From assembly GCF_001429025.1 (NCBI RefSeq), contig NZ_LMHT01000032.1, positions 71,862 through 122,985 on the forward strand: a DNA stretch of 51,124 nt, written 5' to 3'. Below, in pieces: positions 7,788 through 15,757 of this stretch. Within the stretch, counting starts at the first letter, position 1. Each line of letters starts with the position of its first letter. Source of the DNA: Phenylobacterium sp. Root700. Lineage in GTDB: Bacteria > Pseudomonadota > Alphaproteobacteria > Caulobacterales > Caulobacteraceae. The position numbers were made by a program, and so were the translations under genes. The notes below the pieces were generated by a model. The model was not told the origin of the DNA. It ran no database searches and was given only the letters and a program-made list of their open reading frames with translations.

Positions 7788-10211
7788 CTAGTAGGCGAGC
7801 CGCAGGGTCATGCCGTAGGTGCGCGGCATGCCGAGGAAGGCGTCGTAGGAGCCGCTCTGGGCGACCGCGTCGAAGCCGACCTGGGTGTAATACTCGTCGA
7901 AGATGTTCTGAGCCCAGGCCTCGACCTGCCAGCTCCGGTCGTCCGGGCCGATGCCGATCCGGGCGTTGACCAGGGTGAAGCCGGGCTGGGTCTTCACCGG
8001 ATCGAGGTTCGAGCCGGTGTTGTAGGACGACTGGTACTTGGCGTTGACGGCCACGCGGCCGACCAGGTTGTCGGTGATCTCATGCTCGTAGGTCGCCGCC
8101 AGCGACGCTGACCAGAGCGGCGCCAGCGAGAGGCGCGAACCGGGCAGGCGTTGGTTGCCGGTCGGGTTGGCTGGCGGCGGGGGCGGGCTGCCCAGAACGC
8201 TGGCCGTGCTCTTCGGATAGTAGGTTTCGGCGTAGGTGACGCCGCTGTTCACGGTCAGGCCCTTGATCGGCGTGAACCACATGAAGTCGGCGTCGACGCC
8301 CTTGGAGATGACGGTCGGGACCGAGGTGACGTTGAAGACCAGTCCGTTGAAGCTGTTGAGCTGGAAGTCCGTGAACTCCTGGTAGAAAATCGTGCCGTTC
8401 AGCAGGACAGTGCGGTCGAACAGCGTGTTCTTCATGCCGATTTCGTAGGAATCCACGATCTCGGGTTTGAAGCTGGTGTTGAGGATCGGCGCGGCCGGCT
8501 TGCCGCCCGATTGGGTCGGTTGGGCGATCCGGTCGAGGTTGAAGCCGCCGGCCTTGTAGCCCCGCGCGTAGGACGCATAGGCCAGGATCTGCGGGGTGAA
8601 GCGGTAGTCAAGCTTGACCGTCCCGGTGGCCTTTTCCTCCCGCAGGCGCTGCGAGTTGGAGCCCAGCTGCGAGAAGGCCGGGTTCTGGAAGGTGCCGCAG
8701 ATCAGCGCGCCGGGCGCGCCCAGGGTGGGGACCCGCGAGAGGGCCGTAAGGCAACCGATCCCGCCGTCGGTGTTGTTCCAGACGGTGTCGAGGTCCTTCT
8801 TTTCCCAGGTGTAGCGCGCGCCGCCGGTCAGGGTCAGCTTGTCGGTGATCTTGAAGCTGTTGTTGGTGAAGATCGCCGCGCCTTTTTCCTCCTGCTTGTA
8901 GGTGTCGTTCTGGCCGTGGCCGGCCACGAAGGTCGAGCCGTTGGCCGGCCGGCCGGTGAACAGCGGCAGGGCGCCGCCGAACAGGCCGTTGGCGTAGTTC
9001 TCGAACTGGGTCCCGTAGACCAGGCGAACGTGCTGGGTCAGCTTCTCGTTGGTGAAGAAGGCGCCGACCAGCCAGTTGAGCCGTTCGGTGTCGCCGGCCA
9101 GGCGGAATTCCTGGCTGAACTGGCGGAACTGGACCGAGCCTGGATTGCTGCTGTCCACGGCCGGGCCGTAGAGCACGTCGACCAGGGTGCCGTCGGTGTC
9201 GCCGCCGCCTTGGCTCTTCCAGTCGCGCAGCGCGGTGATCGAGGTGAACCGGGCGCCGCCGAGCCATGGGGTGGTCCAGTCGAGCGTCGCCGAAACGCCC
9301 TTGTCCACAACGTGTTTGAGATCGTCATGCGTGCCGTAGGCGGTGAAGGCCTTGGGGTTCGGCGGATTGGCGATCGCGCCCGGGACGATCGAGTTCAGGA
9401 CCGCCGTGGGGCCGGCGGCGTTCTTGATCTGGACGGCGCCGCAGCAGCGCTCGTTCTTGTCCGTGTAGTCGGCGACGAAATTGACCTCGGCGTCGTCGTT
9501 CAGCCGGACCAGGATCTGGCCGCGGGCGGTGTAGAAGTTCTGGTCGTTGGTGGGGACGCCGCCGACCACGTCGTAGAACCCGTCGCGCGAGCGCCCGGCC
9601 AGGAACAGCCGCCCGGCCACCTTCTCCGCGACGATGGGGCCGGTCAGGGACAGCGCCGCGCCGAAGGCGCTGAAGTTGCCGACCGTGACCTCGCTGTTGG
9701 CGCCGACCTGGAATTCCGGGCGCTTGGTCAGGATGTTGATGACGCCGGCCGAGGTGTTCTTGCCGAACAGGGTGCCCTGCGGCCCTTTCAGCACCTCGAT
9801 GCGTTCGAGATCGCCGAGATCGCCGAACGCCACGCCGTTACGGGGGCGATAGACCCCGTCGATCACCACGCCGACGGACGACTCCAGGCCGACGTTGTCG
9901 CCGACGGTGCCGATGCCGCGGATCCGCGCGGTGGTGGAGGTGTTGCTGCCGGTGGTGGTGACGGTCAGGCCCGGGGTCACCACGGTCAGGTCCTTGATGT
10001 CCCGCACGCCGGCGTCTTGCAGTTGCTGGGCGTTGACCGCCGTCACGACGATGGGGACGTCCTGCAGACTCTGTGTTCGCTTCTGTGCGGTGACGACGAT
10101 CTCATCGACCGTTCGGGGGGCGTCGGCGGCGGCGGTCTGGGCATGGGCCTCTAGGCCGATGAAGAGCAGGGCGAACGCGCTCGAACTTGCCAGCAAATTT
10201 TTGACAGACAT
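7788..10211 (-). CDS. TonB-dependent receptor
   Basis: An 807-residue outer-membrane receptor. The signal peptide (about residues 1-24) ends at AHAQ. The TonB box is VDEIVVTAQKR, followed by the plug domain with DVPIVVTAV, ARIRGIG, VVIDGVYRPR and LERIEVLKGPQGTLFGKNT. The 22-strand barrel ends with an aromatic residue (MTLRLAY), as expected for outer-membrane assembly. ATG 10211 has GGGGAG upstream. The sequence type is the broad catecholate-siderophore/carbohydrate class common in Caulobacterales, so the ligand cannot be assigned. It is convergent with the hybrid kinase gene, with a 20-base gap. Confidence 0.92.
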   Translation of the reverse strand: MSVKNLLASSSAFALLFIGLEAHAQTAAADAPRTVDEIVVTAQKRTQSLQDVPIVVTAVNAQQLQDAGVRDIKDLTVVTPGLTVTTTGSNTSTTARIRGIGTVGDNVGLESSVGVVIDGVYRPRNGVAFGDLGDLERIEVLKGPQGTLFGKNTSAGVINILTKRPEFQVGANSEVTVGNFSAFGAALSLTGPIVAEKVAGRLFLAGRSRDGFYDVVGGVPTNDQNFYTARGQILVRLNDDAEVNFVADYTDKNERCCGAVQIKNAAGPTAVLNSIVPGAIANPPNPKAFTAYGTHDDLKHVVDKGVSATLDWTTPWLGGARFTSITALRDWKSQGGGDTDGTLVDVLYGPAVDSSNPGSVQFRQFSQEFRLAGDTERLNWLVGAFFTNEKLTQHVRLVYGTQFENYANGLFGGALPLFTGRPANGSTFVAGHGQNDTYKQEEKGAAIFTNNSFKITDKLTLTGGARYTWEKKDLDTVWNNTDGGIGCLTALSRVPTLGAPGALICGTFQNPAFSQLGSNSQRLREEKATGTVKLDYRFTPQILAYASYARGYKAGGFNLDRIAQPTQSGGKPAAPILNTSFKPEIVDSYEIGMKNTLFDRTVLLNGTIFYQEFTDFQLNSFNGLVFNVTSVPTVISKGVDADFMWFTPIKGLTVNSGVTYAETYYPKSTASVLGSPPPPPANPTGNQRLPGSRLSLAPLWSASLAATYEHEITDNLVGRVAVNAKYQSSYNTGSNLDPVKTQPGFTLVNARIGIGPDDRSWQVEAWAQNIFDEYYTQVGFDAVAQSGSYDAFLGMPRTYGMTLRLAY

Positions 10212-10398
10212 GATGAAAACTCCCCGAAGCTATTCTTATGAGCCGAAGTGTTGGCCCGGCTTTACGGAACGGCAAGTCGATAAAACTGACTGATATGAGA
10301 TTTTTGGCGGCTGTGACTTCTGGCGCAGGTCGGCCTGCGCATGAATGTTTTGGCGGTGAAGTCAAAAATGATCTCGAGGCGTCGAACATAGGCCAATG

Positions 10399-10423
10399 CT
10401 AAGGTTGGCTTAGGTCATGACCT
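10399..10423. promoter_or_regulatory. Stacked dyads upstream of lytic transglycosylase
   Basis: Two overlapping inverted repeats sit 26-50 bases before the transglycosylase frame. CTAAG-N5-CTTAG spans 10399-10413 and the perfect palindrome AGGTCATGACCT spans 10412-10423. They lie in the intergenic region between the divergent TonB-dependent receptor and transglycosylase genes. They look like operator sites, but no regulator is identifiable. Confidence 0.3.
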
Positions 10424-10448
10424 TCCAACAGCGCGCGAGCGGTGAGAT

Positions 10449-11315
10449 ATGGTTAGCGCCGCGTTAACCATGACCGGGCAGATATTGCCCATGGCCATCC
10501 ATGGAATCAGGGGAGTCGTCGAAGCCGCGATCCAGCGCGCGTCCAACGCCACAGGCGTGGATTTCAGCTTCCTCATGGGCACGGCCGCTCGCGAGAGCGG
10601 ATATGATCCCAAGGCCAAGGCCCCGACATCCTCGGCGGCGGGCCTGTTCCAGTTTGTCGAACAGACCTGGCTCTCCACCCTGAAGCAGCACGGGGCCAAG
10701 TACGGCTACGCGCGCTACGCCGAACTGATCACCAAGGGGGCCGACGGTCGCTACCGGGTGAGCGGGGCCGAGGCGCGCAAGGCGGTCATGGACCTGCGGC
10801 TCGACCCGCACGCGGCCTCGTTGATGGCCGGCGAACTGACCTCCGATCACGCGTCCTATCTGAAGGGGCGGGTGGGGCGAGCGCCGACGGCGGGCGAGCT
10901 CTACGCCGCCCACTTCCTTGGCCCGCAGGGGTCGGCCAGGCTGATCGAGGCCGTCCAGACGAGGCCCGGCGCCAGCGCCGCCAGCATTTTTCCCGACGCG
11001 GCCAGCGCCAACCGGTCGATCTTCTACCGCGACGGCCGGGCGGCCACGGTGGCCGAGGTCTACGCCAACCTGACCAAGACCGGCGGGGCGGGCCATGCGA
11101 CCACCGCCCCGCGCGCCGCGCCGGTCGACGGCTTCATCCAGTACGCCTCGGCCCGTCAGCGGACCTTGCAGGACGGGCAGGACGCCATGGTCGACATCAT
11201 CCTGCGCGGCTCGCAATCCGACGACGACGCCAGTTCGGGCGTGCGGATGACCGGGTCGCTGTTCACCAGTGAAATGCTGCGTGTGCTGGCCGAGGCCCGC
11301 GACAAGTCCAACTAG
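10449..11315 (+). CDS. Lytic transglycosylase-like muramidase
   Basis: A 288-residue protein with an SLT/lysozyme-like fold at its N-terminus: ATGVDFSFLMGTAARESGYDP, with the probable catalytic Glu in ARESGYDP, followed by SSAAGLFQFVEQTW. It should cleave peptidoglycan glycan strands. No signal peptide is evident, so export would need another route, as in some polar or flagellar muramidases of Caulobacter. Three in-frame starts are possible: ATG 10449, ATG 10470 and ATG 10491. The CtrA-like box covers 10453-10468, which favours one of the later two if that box is functional. The gene ends in a CTAG shared with the convergent CoA-transferase gene (4-bp overlap of stop codons). Confidence 0.72.
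   Translation: MVSAALTMTGQILPMAIHGIRGVVEAAIQRASNATGVDFSFLMGTAARESGYDPKAKAPTSSAAGLFQFVEQTWLSTLKQHGAKYGYARYAELITKGADGRYRVSGAEARKAVMDLRLDPHAASLMAGELTSDHASYLKGRVGRAPTAGELYAAHFLGPQGSARLIEAVQTRPGASAASIFPDAASANRSIFYRDGRAATVAEVYANLTKTGGAGHATTAPRAAPVDGFIQYASARQRTLQDGQDAMVDIILRGSQSDDDASSGVRMTGSLFTSEMLRVLAEARDKSN
10453..10468 (+). promoter_or_regulatory. CtrA-like box TTAG-N7-TTAAC
   Basis: The sequence TTAG, seven bases, TTAAC differs by one base from the Caulobacter CtrA recognition sequence TTAA-N7-TTAA. It lies at the 5' edge of a muramidase gene, a functional class that CtrA controls in Caulobacter. A single near-match could be chance. Confidence 0.35.
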
Positions 11316-12508
11316 GCCGCGGCGCCGGCCGCGAGCATGGCTTCGATCTCCGCGCCGGAGTAACCGATCTCGACCAGGACTTCCCGGGTGTGTTGGCCAA
11401 GACCAGGCGCGGCCGGCCGCACCGTGGCGTCGGCGCCTGGGAAGCGCGCCGGCGCGGCGGGCGAGCGGTAGGTTCCGCCTTGTCCGTCCTCGACCTCCAG
11501 CAACGCCCCGGCGGCGGCCACCTGCGGATCATCGACGACCTGAGCCGGGGTCTGCACCGGCGCCCAGACCAGATCGACCTCGTCCAGGCGGCGCGCGATC
11601 TCGGCGAAATCGATGGCGCTGAACGCCTGGTCCAACTCGGCGACCAGGGCGGCGCTGTTATCCTTGCGCAGCCGTCCAGTGAGGAAGCGTTCGTCGTCTG
11701 GAAGGTCGGGGCGGTCGCAGGCGGCCGCCAGCAGCTGCCAATCCTTGCTGGCGCCGCGCGGATTGACCACGAACCACTGGCCGTCGCGGCTCTTGTAGAA
11801 GTTGGCCACCGGATCGAAGGGCGCGCTGCGGGGTCGGTTCGAGGCGAGCTTGCCGAACGCCAACTGCACGGCGAGATCGGAGCTTACTGCATAGACGCCG
11901 GTGGCCAGCAGCGAGGTCTGAACAAGTCGCCCAACGCCGGTCTTCTCGCGCTCATAGACCGCCGCCAGGATCGCCGAGACGGTGGCCAGAGAGGTCATGT
12001 GGTCGCCGACCCCGGTGCGCAGGATGAACGGGTCGGTTCCCTTCGGCGCGTGCATGTGGGCCACGCCGGCGCGTGACCAGAAGGCGGTGACGTCGAAGCC
12101 GGGCTTGCCGGCGTCAGGTCCCTCCAAGCCGTATCCGGTCACCACGGCGTAGATCAGGCGCGGATTGATCGCCCGCAGGGTCTCGTCGTCAAGGCCCGCG
12201 CGCTTCAGGGAGGCGGGGCGGACATTGGTGAGGAAGATGTCGGCCCCCGTCGCCAATCGGGTGAGGGCCTCGCGTCCCTCAGACTTGGAGATGTCGAGCA
12301 CGACGGCGCGCTTGCCGCGGTTGTCGAGGCCGAAGGTGGGATTGCCCGACAGGGTGCTCCTGGCGTCGCCAAAGACCTGGCGCATCGGATCGCCCTCGGG
12401 CCGTTCGACCTTGATCACCTCCGCGCCCCAGTCGGCCAGGACGCCGCCGGCGCCCGGCGCGGCGATATAGGAGGCGAATTCGACGACCTTCAAACCCTGC
12501 AGCAGCAC
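11312..12508 (-). CDS. CaiB/BaiF family CoA-transferase
   Basis: A 398-residue class III CoA-transferase, which moves CoA between carboxylic acids (formyl-CoA transferase, carnitine and related enzymes). Visible blocks are LKVVEFASYIAAPGAGGVLADWGAEVIKVE at the N-terminus (shown here as family context), then NPTFGLDNRGKR, a GYGLEGPDAGKPGFD block, and GVGDHMTSL with the probable catalytic Asp. GTG 12508 is chosen because GGGAGG lies eight bases upstream; an in-frame GTG at 12517 would overlap that site. It follows the hybrid kinase gene on the same strand by 63 bases. The natural acid substrate is unknown. Confidence 0.85.
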   Translation of the reverse strand: MLLQGLKVVEFASYIAAPGAGGVLADWGAEVIKVERPEGDPMRQVFGDARSTLSGNPTFGLDNRGKRAVVLDISKSEGREALTRLATGADIFLTNVRPASLKRAGLDDETLRAINPRLIYAVVTGYGLEGPDAGKPGFDVTAFWSRAGVAHMHAPKGTDPFILRTGVGDHMTSLATVSAILAAVYEREKTGVGRLVQTSLLATGVYAVSSDLAVQLAFGKLASNRPRSAPFDPVANFYKSRDGQWFVVNPRGASKDWQLLAAACDRPDLPDDERFLTGRLRKDNSAALVAELDQAFSAIDFAEIARRLDEVDLVWAPVQTPAQVVDDPQVAAAGALLEVEDGQGGTYRSPAAPARFPGADATVRPAAPGLGQHTREVLVEIGYSGAEIEAMLAAGAAA

Positions 12509-12571
12509 GCGACGCACCTCCCTTATTGTTGGAGGTATCCTGACGGGCGACGGCTAAGGCGTCGAGGGCGC

Positions 12572-14377
12572 TTAGGCGACCGAGCGGATCAGCTGTTCGT
12601 CGCGCTCGACGGCGATGGCGTCGGCCACGGCGCGCGCCACGGCCGCGACGCTGACCGGCTTGCGCAGTACGGCGTCGGCCCCGGCGTCGACGCATTCCTT
12701 GGCCTCGTCGGCGTCGCCGCCGATGACGGCGACGATCGGAACCCTGGCCATCTCGGTGTCCAGGGCGCGGATCGCGGCGATGGCGGCGGGGCCGTCCATG
12801 TTCGGCATCCGGCCGTCGATCATCAGCAGGTCGAACTCGCAGACCTTGGCCAGGTCGACGGCGCGGCGCCCGTCGGCGGCGTGGACGACCTGGTGGCCCA
12901 ACTGTTCGATCACGGCGCGCAGCATGGCGGCGTTGAGGGCGTCGTCCTCGGCGATCAGCACCCGAAGGGGGCGATTGAGGGGCAGGGCGGCGCCGGCCGA
13001 TTCACTCGACTGTTCGAGGTCCCGCTCGGGCATGGCCGTTTCGTCATAGGGCAGTTCCAAGCGGAAGCAGGAGCCGACGCCCATGGCGCTGTGGGCCAGG
13101 AGTTCGCCGCCCATCAGCCGGGCGAGCTGACGCGAGAGCGAGAGGCCAAGCCCCGCGCCGGAGGTCCCGGCGCTGGTGCGGGCGATGCGGCTGAAGGGCT
13201 CGAAGGCGTCCTCCAGCTCCTCGGCCGCCAGGCCCGGCCCGGTGTCGGCGATCTCGATGGCCAGGCGGCCGGGACCGCAGCGCTCGATACGGGCCTCGAC
13301 CCGGCCGCGGACCGTAAATTTCAAGGCGTTGCCCAGCAGATTGACTAGGATCTGGCGCACCCGGTGGACGTCGGCGATGGTCGCGCCACAGTCCTGGGTC
13401 GAGAGTTCCGAGGCGACGTGCAGGGTGAGCTCCAGCCCCTTGGCCGCGGCGTTGGGGCGGTTCAGCAGGACCAGGTCGCGGATCAGGGCGATGGTGTCGA
13501 AGGGCTGGGTCTCGACCTCGAGCCGGCCGGCCTCGGCCGTTTCGGAATCGAGCGTGGTGTTCAGGACCGCGATCAGGTCGTTGGCGGCGTCGAGCGCGGC
13601 CGAAAGCTGCTCACGCGAAGGCGCCGAGCGTCCGTTGTGGCCGACCGCGGCGGTCAGGACGTGGGCGACGCCGGTCAGGCCGTTGCGGATCTCGTGGCTC
13701 AGGGTGGCGACAAGGTCGGACTTGGATTGGGCGAGGCGACGCGACTCCTCCATCTTGCCGGCGCGATCGGCGATCAGGATCTCTCGCTCGGCCGCCAGGG
13801 CGAACTGCCGCCGCAGGATGCGGTTGAGGATCAGCGACAGGGCCATGGCCAGCGCGATTCCGCCCCAGGCCAGGTTGGCCATGGCCTGACTTTCAGGGTC
13901 GCGGAACAGGAAGAACAGCGGCCCGGCGGCGGCGGCGGAGCCGACGATCAGCAGGCTGGGCAACCAGGAGGAGGCGAAGAATATCACCACGGTGGCCGCC
14001 GCCACGGCGATCATCATCAGCGGTTCGCGGGCGACGCCGGCGCCGTCGGCGAAGGCGGCGATCTGCGCCACCGCCGCGGCCCAGATCAGGCCGCCCAGCA
14101 CGTGCATCCGGCCGCGCTTCTCCAGGTCGGTCCGGGCCCCAGGACGCTTCAGCCAGTTCACCATCACGTAGAACAGCGCCCAGGCCGCGGAGAAGATCGC
14201 GAAGGTTCCGGTCATCCAGACAGCGTTGGCTGCATGCGATCCGGCCCACACATAGACAGGCAGGCTGATCGTAAACACGGCCAGGGCGTAGGGCAGCAGG
14301 GCGGTCTGGGTGTCGAGGGCTTGTTGGGTGACCGAAAGCCCGCCACGGGCCTCGATTTTATCGGTCTCAACCAACAT
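12572..14377 (-). CDS. Membrane hybrid histidine kinase with receiver domain (second)
   Basis: A 601-residue hybrid kinase with the same plan as the one at 5.9 kb. About six hydrophobic segments lie in residues 25-185, then a HisKA domain with His228 in ATLSHEIRNGLTG. The ATPase domain has VNLLGNALKF, ADTGPGL and SGAGLGLSLS. The receiver has AEDD, Asp521 in LMIDGRMPNMDG and LRKPVS. The H-box reads HEIRNG where HEIRTP is usual; the ExxN form keeps the residue type used in HisKA phosphatase activity. ATG 14377 has GAGGGA at good spacing; a TTG at 14398 is a poorer start. It is divergent from the first DUF2336 gene. The signal is unknown. Confidence 0.86.
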   Translation of the reverse strand: MLVETDKIEARGGLSVTQQALDTQTALLPYALAVFTISLPVYVWAGSHAANAVWMTGTFAIFSAAWALFYVMVNWLKRPGARTDLEKRGRMHVLGGLIWAAAVAQIAAFADGAGVAREPLMMIAVAAATVVIFFASSWLPSLLIVGSAAAAGPLFFLFRDPESQAMANLAWGGIALAMALSLILNRILRRQFALAAEREILIADRAGKMEESRRLAQSKSDLVATLSHEIRNGLTGVAHVLTAAVGHNGRSAPSREQLSAALDAANDLIAVLNTTLDSETAEAGRLEVETQPFDTIALIRDLVLLNRPNAAAKGLELTLHVASELSTQDCGATIADVHRVRQILVNLLGNALKFTVRGRVEARIERCGPGRLAIEIADTGPGLAAEELEDAFEPFSRIARTSAGTSGAGLGLSLSRQLARLMGGELLAHSAMGVGSCFRLELPYDETAMPERDLEQSSESAGAALPLNRPLRVLIAEDDALNAAMLRAVIEQLGHQVVHAADGRRAVDLAKVCEFDLLMIDGRMPNMDGPAAIAAIRALDTEMARVPIVAVIGGDADEAKECVDAGADAVLRKPVSVAAVARAVADAIAVERDEQLIRSVA

Positions 14378-14475
14378 GAATGGATCCCTCGGCGGCAAGA
14401 ATCGAAACTATCGCAGCAGGGTTGGCGAGCGGTTACGCGACAAGGTAAATCCACAGTCCTGAAGGCAACCGATCA

Positions 14476-14485
14476 TTAAGCTTAA
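14476..14485. promoter_or_regulatory. TTAAGCTTAA palindrome between divergent kinase and DUF2336 genes
   Basis: A perfect 10-bp AT-rich palindrome stands out in the otherwise GC-rich 161-base divergent intergenic region. It contains two TTAA half-sites but not at the 7-base CtrA spacing. It may be a promoter element or operator for either gene. Confidence 0.25.
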
Positions 14486-14538
14486 CCGCTGATGATGCCT
14501 GTTCGGGATCTTCGGTTCCGATTGGGGGCTAGGCCGGA

Positions 14539-15687
14539 ATGGCGACCACGCGCGCGGCGCTGACCGATGGGGACATCCGCACCTTGGTGAAGGGCGCGAC
14601 GCCCGATGAGCGCGCCGCCGCCGCCCATAAGATCTGCCGCGCGCTGGAGATCGCGCCGCTGGCCGAGGAGGATCGCGCGCGGGCGCAGGAGATCCTGCGG
14701 GTGATGGCGCAGGACGCCGCCGAACTGGTGCGCAGGGCCTTGGCCGTCACCCTGAAGAACTCGCCGCTGGTGCCGCGCGACGTGGCCCTTCGGCTGGCCA
14801 AGGACGTCGAGAGCATCGCGCTGCCGATCCTGGGCGCATCGCCGGTCTTCACCGACGCCGACCTGGCCGAGATCGTCCGGTTGGGCGGACCGGTGCGTCA
14901 GGTGGTGATCGCCAAGCGGCCGCGTCTGTCCCAGACGGTGACCGGAGCCATCGCCGAATATGGCGTCGAGCGGGCGGTCGAGGCGGCCTGCGCCAACGAC
15001 AACGCCGACTTCGCCGAGCAGGCCCTGCAGGCCGTGGTCAAACGGTTCGAGCAGTCTGAGCGGGTGCTTTCGGCCGTCGCCTATCGCGACGCCCTGCCGC
15101 TGTCGGTGACCGAGAAGTTGGTGCACATGGTCGGCGACGCCGTTCGCGATCATCTGCTGGATCATCATGCGGTTTCGGCCGAGCTGGCGCTGGAGATCGC
15201 CACCGGCGCCACCGAGCGCGCGACCATCGATCTGGTCGATCAGGTCGGGCGCACCGCCGATGTGAAGGGCTTCGTCGCCCACTTGCACAAGAACGACCGC
15301 CTGACCGCCTCGCTGCTGCTGCGGGGCCTGGCCCATGGCCACATGACGTTTCTGGAGTGGGGGCTGTCGGAGCTGGCCAGCGTTCCGCATCATCGCACCT
15401 GGCTGATGATCCACGACGCCGGGCCCTTGGGCCTGAAGGCCATCTATGATCGCGCGGGGCTTCCGGCGCGGCTCTACGGCGCGTTCCGGGCCGGGGTCGA
15501 CACCTATCACTCGATGGAATTCGACGGCGGAACCCGTGATCGCGAACGGTTCCAGGAGCGAATGCTGCAGCGGTTCCTGACCCAGCCGACGCTCGGCGGT
15601 CGTGAGGACATGGATTACCTGCTCGACAAGATGGACAAGGTTTCCAGCGCCGCGCGCAAGACCTGCCAGGCGAGGGCGCAGGCCTAG
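14539..15687 (+). CDS. DUF2336 domain protein (first)
   Basis: A 382-residue, mostly helical soluble protein with no signal peptide. It matches the alphaproteobacterial DUF2336 family, whose function is not established. Helical HEAT-like repeats are suggested by the recurring pattern of RRALAVTLKNSPLVPRDVA, LARDVE-type and PILGASPVFTDADL segments in the first 120 residues. The block PILGASPVFTDADLAEIV is closely mirrored in the second family member at 19.6 kb (IIAASPVLKDHDLIRLLV). The gene is divergent from a hybrid kinase. An adaptor role in signalling is only a guess from context. Confidence 0.75.
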   Translation: MATTRAALTDGDIRTLVKGATPDERAAAAHKICRALEIAPLAEEDRARAQEILRVMAQDAAELVRRALAVTLKNSPLVPRDVALRLAKDVESIALPILGASPVFTDADLAEIVRLGGPVRQVVIAKRPRLSQTVTGAIAEYGVERAVEAACANDNADFAEQALQAVVKRFEQSERVLSAVAYRDALPLSVTEKLVHMVGDAVRDHLLDHHAVSAELALEIATGATERATIDLVDQVGRTADVKGFVAHLHKNDRLTASLLLRGLAHGHMTFLEWGLSELASVPHHRTWLMIHDAGPLGLKAIYDRAGLPARLYGAFRAGVDTYHSMEFDGGTRDRERFQERMLQRFLTQPTLGGREDMDYLLDKMDKVSSAARKTCQARAQA

Positions 15688-15757
15688 GCCAAGATCGCCC
15701 TCGGGCGAACTTCAACAAACGCCGTTACGCGAGTGCCGAATTTCGGTATGGTTGTGC

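Noticed and set aside
8151..10154. 667-codon open frame on the plus strand
   Set aside because: Antisense to the TonB-dependent receptor, with low-complexity composition and no domain.
14476..14485. TTAAGCTTAA as a CtrA box
   Set aside because: The two TTAA half-sites are only 2 bases apart instead of 7.
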